From the NCBI RefSeq assembly GCF_900497805.2, contig NW_020954616.1, positions 1,275,732 to 1,339,731 on the forward strand: 64,000 nt of DNA. Reading direction: 5' to 3'. Each line of letters starts with the position of its first letter. The first letter of the stretch is position 1. The position numbers were made by a program, and so were the translations under genes. This document shows, in pieces, positions 55,746-64,000 of this stretch. The notes under the pieces are model-generated. The model was not told the DNA's origin, did no database searches, and saw only the letters and a program-made list of their open reading frames with translations. This stretch comes from Vombatus ursinus. Its lineage: Eukaryota; Chordata; Mammalia; Diprotodontia; Vombatidae.

Positions 55746-56359
55746 CTCAGGGAGCTTCCTGCTTTTCTCTGGGTCTCAACTTCCTCATCTGTAAAATGCA
55801 GTTTGACTAGATGACCTGTGAACTTTCTTTCTGGCTTAACATCCTATTTAGTGATTATAAATAGGTATCCTTTCACCTTCTGATCTATCAAACTAAAAAC
55901 AAGACAGAAATTTGGAAGAAGTAAGATAAGAATGATACACAATGATACTATATTTTATTTAGAAACTTAAATATGTCAACATGGGTGCTTATTCCCCAAG
56001 TGCAGAACAAAACCTTAGGATCCTGTGGGATTATTTGTTTTGCTTTAGTCTAGACCTGGGATTTTATTGGTACAGGAGACTTTTGGTGAGGAAACTCCCT
56101 CTACCATCCAGCCATACCTGCTCTGCAATTCATTGTCTCAGAAGGTTGCCTTTAGCACTGAGAAGTTAAGATTTACCTGGGGTCATACAGCCAGTCTATG
56201 TCAGATTGTGGGACTTGAATGTACATCTTCCTGATTCCGAAGTTGTTCCTCTATCCACTATGTGACACTGACTTTCATGCTTTATATAATCATAGTCCTT
56301 CAGAGAGTATTTACCTAATGCAAAGACAAACGTTTCTCTGGTTCTTTTGCGATTACCAG

Positions 56360-56640
56360 TATGGCACTCAATATGACAATTAAGTGTTTACTATGTGCTG
56401 AAAGCTATGCTAAGTGCTGGGGTTATAAATAGAAAAGGCTAGTCCCTGCTCATAAGGAACACATGCTTGAACTGGGGGAGACAACACAAAGAAAGAAAGT
56501 GCAGCCACAGGGCAGATGGAAAGGCTAGAAGGTCTAAGGATGCAGAGGTGGGGTAGATGGCAAGGCCTGGAAGTCCTTAGGTTATTTAAGTAGATGTGAT
56601 GATGGCAGGGAAGAAGATGAGGCCTAGAGGTTAGGAGGGT
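56360..56640 (-). repeat. L2-type 3' end
   Basis: Contains ttactatgtgctgaaagcta, gctaagtgctggggttataa and cctgctcataaggaacacat. Confidence 0.6.
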
Positions 56641-56980
56641 GCAATGGTGTGGCAGACGCTAAGATCTGGCCAACTAGCCACCTTATCAGAAAGAATGCAA
56701 ATGTTGTCTTCCATCTTCTCAAGCCCTGTGAGCAGTCAAACAGAACAGGCAAGGAGAAAGACCAGGGTGGAGAAGCCCCTGGTGGCTGCTCTTCTCGCCA
56801 CTCAACTATGTTGGCCTGTCTCCTTTTCTGGTTAAATGTGTCCTTGATAATGTCCTTTATTCCTTTTCTCATTGTAGCTTGTTAGATACAATTGTACATG
56901 ATAAGTTATAGATAGTATTGTATTATACTGTTCAGATAATAATACATTTTAGAAAGCTTTATGCTATGTGGCTATATATA

Positions 56981-57233
56981 TAGTGTCCTTCCTTCCTCCC
57001 TTCCTCTCTTCTTTCCTTCCATTCTTCTTCTTTCTTCCTCTCTTCCTTTCTCTTTTTTCTTTCTTCTTTCTTTTCCCTTCCTTCCTTTCTTTTTCTTTAT
57101 TTCTTTCCTTCCTTCCTTTCTTTTTCTTTCTTTCCTTCCTTCCTTCTTTCTTTCCTTTTCTTTCTTTCCTTGCTTTCTTCTTTCCTTCCCTTTCCTTTCC
57201 CTTTCTCTTTCTTTCTTTCCTTCTTCTTCCTTC

Positions 57234-57319
<86 letters not shown>

Positions 57320-57343
57320 CTCTTTCTTTCTTTTTCTTTCCTA
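56981..57343. repeat. (CTTT/CTTCC)n polypyrimidine tract
   Basis: About 360 bases of almost pure C and T on this strand. It starts irregular and becomes regular CTTT from 57236. All long frames in it are low complexity. Confidence 0.98.
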
Positions 57344-57579
57344 AAGTGAAAAGGCCCAGCTTAGAAGCCCTTAAGGGCTGAGGCCCTGGCAGGAAACACA
57401 GATTTCAACCCTTTTCCATTAAAGGATCTGACACCTATGCCTAGAAGAGAAGTCTAGGAAGTGGTGTAGAGGGGCAAGGAAAAAAGAGAGTCATGGCACC
57501 CTAAATTTCTACCTTTCCCTTTCTCTTGCTGCTGAATCTAATGAGTGCCTGCCTTCTGTCTTCCTCACGAAGGGGACAC

Positions 57580-58540
57580 CTAGGAAAAGAATGAATGAAA
57601 AAAATATTAATGAAACTCTTATTATGTGAGCCAAGCAACATACTAAGCTCTGGTGATGTAAGTAGAAAAAACCACACAGTCTTTGCTTTTAAGGAGCTTG
57701 TATTCTAATTTGGGAGGATAAGACATAAAAGAAAGTTCAGTTTCAAGGCAAATGGAAAGACATAAAATTCTTACGGATGAAGCAGTGCGGTGAATGATAA
57801 AGCCCAGGGTTCCTTAGGTCCTTGGGGAATAGGGCTAGGGCCCAGGTGACTGAGGTAAGGTGATCAAGAAGAAGGAGAGAGGCTAGAGGTCCATAGTGCC
57901 AAATGTTATGGAAAGGTCAGGGAGGATGAGAACAAAAAAGCAGGACAGCTATTGGTTAAGGTTTTTTTGGCTAGGCAATGGGGTTAAGTGACTTGCCTAG
58001 GTTCCCACAGCTAGTAAGTGTTACGTGTCTGAGGCTGGATTTGAACTCAGGTCCTGAATCCAGGTCCAGTGCTCTATCCACTGCGCCCTATTGGTTGAGT
58101 TTTAAGGAGATCATTAGTAACTTTGGAGAGAGCTGTTTCAGGAGAGTGGTTCAACAGGGATGCTATGTTGTATGGGTTTAAGGAGTGAGCAGATGGTGAG
58201 GAAGTGGAAGCAGGGAGTGTAGTCTACTCTTTCTAGAATCTTGGCAGTGAAGGGGAAGAGAGAGGATGATAGCAGGATCAAGGATAGGCCATTTTGCTTT
58301 TACTTTTTTTTTGATGAGGATGATTGAGCATTTCATAGGCCAAGAGAATAGGGGAATGGCACATGAGAGGATGGATAATATAGCAAGGTCATGGAAGTGA
58401 CTTGAGGATACAGGTGAAGAAGTTAGCTATGGGAGGCAAAATGGTCACCTCATTCTCTGAGACCACAGAGAAGAAGGAGAGGATAAATAAGGAAAGGTTA
58501 AGAACATTCATTATCCAGTAGGCTCAGATAGAAGGATACA
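57580..58540 (-). repeat. L2 LINE, 3' and RT upstream region, split by a SINE
   Basis: Contains gccaagcaacatactaagct and gcttttaaggagcttgtatt, then tggaaaggtcagggaggatg. After the SINE it has tcattagtaactttggagag and ggcagtgaaggggaagagag, as in the reverse of L2 ORF2. Further L2-like sequence may run to about 59400. Confidence 0.65.
57961..58087 (-). repeat. tRNA-derived SINE nested in L2
   Basis: Minus-strand copy from a short T run to ctctatccactgcgc. Flanks ctattggttaag (57949-57960) and ctattggttgag (58088-58099) differ by one base. Confidence 0.87.
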
Positions 58541-58544
58541 GTGG

Positions 58545-58740
58545 CTTGCAGCTTTAGAGGTGAAGAGGACTTTAGAGATTATTTAATCCAACCCTTTCAT
58601 GTTACTGATGAGGAAACTGAGGGCAAAAGAGGCTAAGTGACCTGCCTAAAGTCACTCAGAAAGGAAGTGGCAGAGACAGGATTTGAACACAGGTCCACTG
58701 ACTCCAAATTCAGCACTCTTTACATTGCACCATGCTGCAG
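58545..58740 (-). repeat. MIR-type element
   Basis: Contains gattatttaatccaaccctt, ctgatgaggaaactgagggc and acaggatttgaacacaggtc. Confidence 0.82.
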
Positions 58741-58744
58741 CTGA

Positions 58745-59815
58745 AGGCAAAGCCCATGCCAACAAAAGTTAATGAACACAAGTCCCATAGGGTGGGCAAG
58801 TTGTGTTGTTGTCTGCATGATTGGAACAATATAAATTAAAGTAGTTGAAATGCAATGGTTGTAATCTCCTAAGTTACATAGGAAGCGATGGCTTGTGCTG
58901 AGAACAAGGGAAGGCGGGGGAAGGAGATAGAGTTGGGGGCTTTTGGATGGTAGTTTTAGAACAGTCATTATCGGGAATGTGAAAATGAGGCTCCATGTAG
59001 CGAGGATCGCCATATAGCATTAAAGGCTCAGTAGAAGTAGATGGTATATGCTTGTAGTGGACTCAGTGATCCGAGATTTCTTCCAACATCATTTAGGAGT
59101 AGGGGAGATTGATTATACAAGTTATTCAGGGTTGAGGGCTGGTAGTGTAGGAAAAGTGGTGGAGCAAGAAAGCAGAGATTTCAAGGGAAGGGGAGTGGTT
59201 TCTAGTGAAGCGGCTGACTCAGAGGATTAAAGATGGATAGGGATGAAAGTGAGGTCAGAACAAGATCGAGGGACTGAGAGAATGGAGAGGACGCAGACGG
59301 ACTAAAGGTCACAAGAGCAAAGAGGAAAGGGGAAAACGAAAGAGGAAAGGCAGCATCAGGGAGGGAAATTTCAGAGCTGAAGATTTTGGAAGTAAAGCAG
59401 TTTTCAATGATTTAGGGTGTGGTCAAGTCCCTATTCCAGATACCAAAATAGGGTAAAAGTGAAAGTCCTAGGAGTTGAAAAGTTGTAGAAACTGTGACAT
59501 TCTCAACCAACGAGCACTTACTGAGGTCCTACTTGGGGTCTAGCCCCCATTTCCTGGGGCTATAGAACTCATGCACTATGATAGTTGGCTTATGTAGTGT
59601 TTTCCTGTTGGGAAGGATCTGTGATTTCATTGACCACCATCTATGATTTACTAAATAAATTCTAAGGAGTTGCTGAAGCACATAAAGGTTAAATGCCTTC
59701 CCCAGGGTCACATGGCTAACAAGTATTAGAAGCAGGATTTGAATTCAGATTTGCCTTCTATCCATCAGGTCCTATTTCAGCTCCATTTCATATACTAATT
59801 GTTTTTCATTTTCAT
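58745..59815. other. Intergenic, unassigned
   Basis: Purine-rich sequence that may be the far 5' part of the preceding L2. A reverse MIR-type block is likely near 59690-59770 (ccccagggtcacatggctaa). No gene. Confidence 0.4.
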
Positions 59816-59824
59816 AGCAGTTTG

Positions 59825-61262
59825 CTGTCTTTTGGTTCCTTATTTTTTTAAAATAGATTTTAGTTATATTTTTTGTTTTTATGTTGCCTAGATTTCCCTT
59901 TGTACGACCCTCCTTCCTTCTTCCCCCAAACCATCCCTTATGATAAATAATTTTTATAAAATAATTTTAATTTATGTTTTCTGTTTCTCACCATAGCCAC
60001 CCATGTCACCATAACACCCCATGTATCTCCCTCTCCCCAAGAGTCATCTCATAGAACAAATAATGGGGGGGATTTAGAGAGAAAAAAAATCAGCGTAACT
60101 GATAAATACATTGAGAAACTCTGAAAACATGTGCAATGTGTAATACCTGTGAACCTTCCACCTCCACTAGGGGTAGACTGGGAGGGAGGGGGTTCTCTCA
60201 TTTCTCTTCCTTTGAGTCCCACTTTACCTTTATAATTTTGTTACATTAAGTTATGATTTTTGTAGCGTGTTGTTCTATCATTTTACATTGTTGTGGTTAC
60301 TGTGTGTATTGTTTTCTCATCTCTGTTTACTTCACTCAGCATCAGTTCATATAGATTTGTTATTACATACATAATTTCTTACATTAAAGTATTATTCCAT
60401 TACATTCATATACCATAATTTGTTTAGCCATTCCCCAATTGATGGGCATCTACTTTGTTTCCAAATCTTAGCTATAACAAAAAGTGCTGCTATAAGTATT
60501 TTGGAGAATATGGGAACTTGTTTCTTGTCAATAGGTTTTTTTTTTGGGGGGGGGATAAACCTAGTAATAGAGTCTCTGGTTCAAAAGGCAAGAATATTTT
60601 AAAAGTGCCACCTGCCCCTTTCTGGAAAATAATTCAAATTTTTTTCCCAAATGACTGTACCATTAAATAGCTCCACTGACAATACATTAGTGTACCTATC
60701 TTCCCACACTCTTCTGATATTGACTCTTGCCATTCTTTGTCATTTTTGCCAATTGGCAAGGTGTGAGGTGAAACCTCAGAGTTGTTTTAGTTTGCATTTC
60801 CTTTATTATTAGTGATTTGGAGAATTTTTTTTCATGTGGGTTGCAAAATGCATAATACATAATAAATACATTGCAGTTCTTTTGAGGACTATTTGTTTAT
60901 ATCCTTTGACCATTTATGAATTGGGCAACGGCTATTAGTCAGATATATTTATTAATTTTCATATATCTTAAATTCTAAACTTTTAATAGAGAAATTTGAC
61001 ACAAAATATTTCAAATAATCAAAGTTATCTATTTTATCTTTTGTAATTGCCTTTATCTCTTCTTAGGTTTGATACATCTCTTACACATAGCTGTGAGAGG
61101 TATACAATCTGTTTCTCTAACTTTTAAATAACATGATCTTTAATATTAAGGTTATGTATCCTTTTAGAATGTATCATGGAGTGTGATATAAGATATTAGC
61201 CTAAGTCTAATTTCTGCCAGACTGTTTTTTGATTTTTGAGGATGTATTTTATTGCCTGCAAC
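59825..61262 (-). repeat. L1 3' end (C-terminal ORF2 and 3' UTR), minus strand
   Basis: Reverse of the L1 end seen at 17.6-18.3 kb: ttcactcagcatcagttcat and gccattccccaattgatggg match it. Further in, gccaattggcaaggtgtgag and tagtttgcatttcctttatt continue L1-like 3' sequence. A RTE-type LINE follows directly and L1 ORF2 resumes at 62.86 kb. Confidence 0.8.
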
Positions 61263-62858
61263 TTCGTGGAAGCTATTAATTGTCTCCACAGAAAAACTCT
61301 AAGAGAAAGATCTTAACATCATCAATAACCACTATGGTGTGTTTACTGATCTAGAGCCAGACATCCTGGAGAATGAAGTCAAGTGAACCTTAGGAAGCAC
61401 TGCTAACAATAAGACTAGTGGAGGTGATGAAATCTTAGCTGAGCCATTTAAAATCCTAAATGATGATTTTGTTAAAGTGCTGCACTGAATATGCCAGCAA
61501 ATTTGGAAAACTCAATAGTGGCCAATGGATTGGAGAAGATCAATTTACGTCCCAATCCTAAAGAATGACAATGCCAAAGAATGATCAACTTACCAAACAA
61601 TTGTACTCATTTCATACACCAGTAAAATTATGCTTAAGACTCTGTAAGCTAGGCTTCAGCAATATGGGAATTGAGAATTACCAGAAGAGCAGGCTGGTTT
61701 TCAAAGAGGCAGAGGAACTAGAAGCCAAATTGTCAATATTTGCTGGATTATGGAGAAAGCAAGAGGGTTCCAGAAAAATATCTCCTTCCAGTTCATTGAC
61801 TATACTAAAACCTTTGACTGTGTGAATCACAACAAAATGTGGCAAGCCCTCAAACAGACAGGAGCACCAGATCATCTTAGTTGTCTTCTGAGGAACATGT
61901 ATGTGGATCAAGAAGCAACAGTTAGAACTAAACATGGAACAACTGATTGGTTTAAGATTGGGAAAAAAGCACAAGTGTATATTGTCACTTTATTTATTTA
62001 AGTTATATGCAGAGTACATCATGCAAAATGCCAGGCTGAATGAATCAAAAACTGGAATTCAGACTGCCAGGAGAAATAGCAACAATCTCAGATATACAGA
62101 TGACATCACTCTGATGGTAGAAAGTGAAGAAGTAAGAAACCTGTTGATGAAAATGGAAGAGGAGAGTGTGAAAGCTGGCTTGAAGCTTAACATCAAACAA
62201 ACTAAGATCTTGACAACTGGTCCTATCACTTCCAGGAAAATAAAGGGAGAAGAAATGGAAGCAGTGTCAGATTTTATAGTCTTGGGTTCAAAGATCACTG
62301 CAGATGGTGACTGCTGCCATGAAATTAAAAGATGCTTGCTCCTTGGAAGGAAAGCTATGGTAAATCTGGACAATGTAATAAAAAGCAGAGCCATCACCTT
62401 GCCAACAAAGGTCTGTGTAGTTAAAGGTGTAGTTTTTCCAGTAGCAGTATGTGGCTATGAGAGTTGGACTATGAGCGCTGCAGAATTGAAGCTTTCAAAT
62501 TGTGGCACAGCAGAAGACTTTTGAGAGTCTTTTGGACAGCAAGGAAATCAAATCTGTCAATACTTAAAGAAATTGATTCAGACTATTCACTGAAAGGTCA
62601 AATACTGAAGCTGAAGCTTAAATACATTGGCCACATAATGAGAAGACAGAATTCATTGGAAAAGACCCTGATGTTGGGAAAGATTGAAGGCAAAAGGAAA
62701 AGGGGATAGCAAAGGATAAGATGGATAGATAGTGTCATGGAAACGATAACATGAACTTGGACAGACTTTGAGAGATAATGGAGGGTAGAAGGGCCTGGTG
62801 TGCTATGGTCCATGAGATCATGAAGAGTCAGACATGACTGAATGACTGAATAGCAAAT
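61263..62858 (+). repeat. RTE/BovB-type LINE, 5'-truncated
   Basis: Encodes the RT and C-terminal part of an RTE-clade ORF. Motifs in order: ALKQTGAPDHLSCLLRNMYV with an upstream QFIDYTKTFDCVNHNKMW block (61790-61900); LRYTDDITLMVESEE (62080), which replaces YADD with YTDD; LNIKQTKILTTGPITS; DFIVLGSKITADGD; RAITLPTKVCVVKGVVFPVA; LRVFWTARKSNLSILKEID; and EKTLMLGKIEGKRKRG. Stops and shifts break it, and the PQG-type block between 61960 and 62020 is disrupted. The 3' end, gaagagtcagacatgactga, is shared with SINEs in this window. Confidence 0.88.
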
Positions 62859-64000
62859 CAGTTATCTCACTTAGTGTCTTTGCTGATTCCCTGGCATTTT
62901 TCAAGTAAGCTATCATATCATCAACAAACAGGGATAGTTTTATTTCCTCTTTGCCTATTTTTATTCTTTTAATTCCTTTCTCTGGTCTTATTGCTATTGC
63001 TAAGATTTCCAATACTATATTAAATTATACTGGGGAGAATGGGCATTCTTGCTTCACTCCGTATTTATTAGAAAAAGTTCTAGTGTATCCCTATTGCATA
63101 TTATGCTTGCTTTTGATTTTAGATAGATGCTTTTTATGAAAAAAGATCTCTCTATGCCAAAAGAGTATTATACTTTGTCAAAATCCTTTTCTACATCTTT
63201 TGAGATTATCATGTGATTTGGGATGTTTTGGGTTTTAATATGATTAATTATGCTGATTGTTTTCCTAATTTTGAACCATCCTTATAACTCTGGTATAAAT
63301 CTCACTTGATCATAATGAATAATTTCTTGAATACATCACTGTAATCTGTTTGGTAGGATTTTATTAAAAAATTTGAGTCAATATTCATTAATGATATTGG
63401 CTTATAATTTTCTTTCTGTGTTTTATTTTCCCCTGGTTTAGGTGGTAGGACTATATTTGTCTCATAAAAGGATTCTGACAGGCTCTTACTTTTTCAATTT
63501 TTGAGAATAATTTATGAAGTATGGGTACTAACTTTTTAAAAAGTTTAATAAAACTCTCCTATAAATCCATTAGGTTCAGGTTCCCAGGGTAACCCCTACC
63601 CCCCACCTTTGGTAGTTTCTTTGTAGCTAGATCTATTCTTTCTTAATGAGACTGGGTTATTTAAGATCTCTATCTAGTCTTCTGATGGTTTAGTTATTTT
63701 ATATTTTTGAAAATATTCCTCTATTTCTTTTGTGTTCTCAGTTTTTTTTAGCATATAGTTATGCGTAACATGTGTTGATTATTCTTTTTGTTTCTTCTGG
63801 TATTGCTGTGATTTTGCCTTGCTTATTCTGCTATTTGATTTGATTTTCTGCTCTCTTTTTTAATTAGAGTAGCTAAGGGTTTGTTAATTTTATTAGTCTT
63901 TTAAAAAAAGCCTTTAGTTTTATTTATTATTCCTTTTTCTGTTGCTTTCAATTTATCTATTTTTCCCTCTAATTTTTAATATCGCTCTTTTTGTACTTAT
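62859..64000 (-). repeat. L1 ORF2 RT region, minus strand, runs off the edge
   Basis: Minus-strand translation near 62880-63010 reads [20 protein letters not shown] then [20 protein letters not shown], the L1 ORF2 RT block (FADD in human, FVDD here). It continues upstream to the window edge. ORF2 sequence C-terminal to this block is missing between here and the 3' end at 61262. Confidence 0.85.

Noticed and set aside
56961-57381. Long Phe/Leu/Ser frames (127 and 137 codons)
   Set aside because: Pure translation of the polypyrimidine microsatellite.
45470-59800. A third host gene downstream of VSIG8 (such as an FCRL or SLAMF gene expected in this region in human)
   Set aside because: No Ig-like or signalling-tail exon was found in any frame. 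The neighbours probably lie beyond the right edge.
61901-62524. 207-codon frame as a host gene
   Set aside because: It carries RTE LINE reverse transcriptase motifs and is part of a broken LINE.
1-64000. Retroviral or other LTR-type copies
   Set aside because: No paired LTRs and no gag, pol or env-like sequence was recognised. The reverse transcriptase remnants belong to L1, L2, L3/CR1 and RTE LINEs.
1-64000. CRISPR arrays, bacterial operons, riboswitches or tRNA genes
   Set aside because: The window is vertebrate nuclear DNA. tRNA-like boxes belong to SINE and MIR copies, and the tandem repeats are microsatellites without unique spacers.

Overview
This is mammalian nuclear DNA, almost certainly from a marsupial. 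The supporting evidence is the dense set of L2, L3/CR1 and MIR relics, young tRNA-derived SINEs beginning with ggggcagctaggtgg, SINEs that share the 3' tail of an RTE/BovB-type LINE, and a marsupial-like L1 3' end. The species cannot be settled from the sequence. No retrovirus-like element was recognised.

Two host genes are present, both on the + strand and in the order known from human 1q23.2. The 3' half of CFAP45 (CCDC19), an axonemal coiled-coil protein, lies at 390-13301 as five exons ending in a normal stop; its 5' exons are outside the window. A complete seven-exon VSIG8 (35474-44562, 419 residues) encodes a two-Ig-domain type I membrane protein with a cysteine-rich membrane exit and a conserved cytoplasmic tail. 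All splice sites are GT/AG and all exon phases join without a break.

The rest is intronic or intergenic. The CFAP45 introns hold a decayed RTE-like LINE (about 2.2-3.6 kb) with an L2 tail inside it, several SINEs and a palindromic hAT-type MITE with an 8-bp target duplication. The 22-kb CFAP45-VSIG8 gap holds a repeat-poor GC-rich stretch (13.3-15.3 kb), a SINE nested in a DNA transposon, a 48-base C run, a truncated L1 end, L3/CR1 and L2 copies, and a repeat-poor segment just upstream of VSIG8. Downstream of VSIG8 (44.6-64 kb) no further gene was found. That region carries four AATAAA signals, L2 and L3/CR1 coding remnants, nested SINEs, a 360-base polypyrimidine tract, and at the right end a minus-strand L1 interrupted by an RTE/BovB-type LINE.

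The two genes are neighbours with unrelated known roles (motile cilium versus epithelial/hair surface protein), and nothing in the sequence suggests they work together. No undescribed coding system was found. The more notable signals are the LINE-SINE tail sharing, the layered insertions that give relative ages, the poly-C and polypyrimidine tracts, and the repeat-poor non-coding islands.
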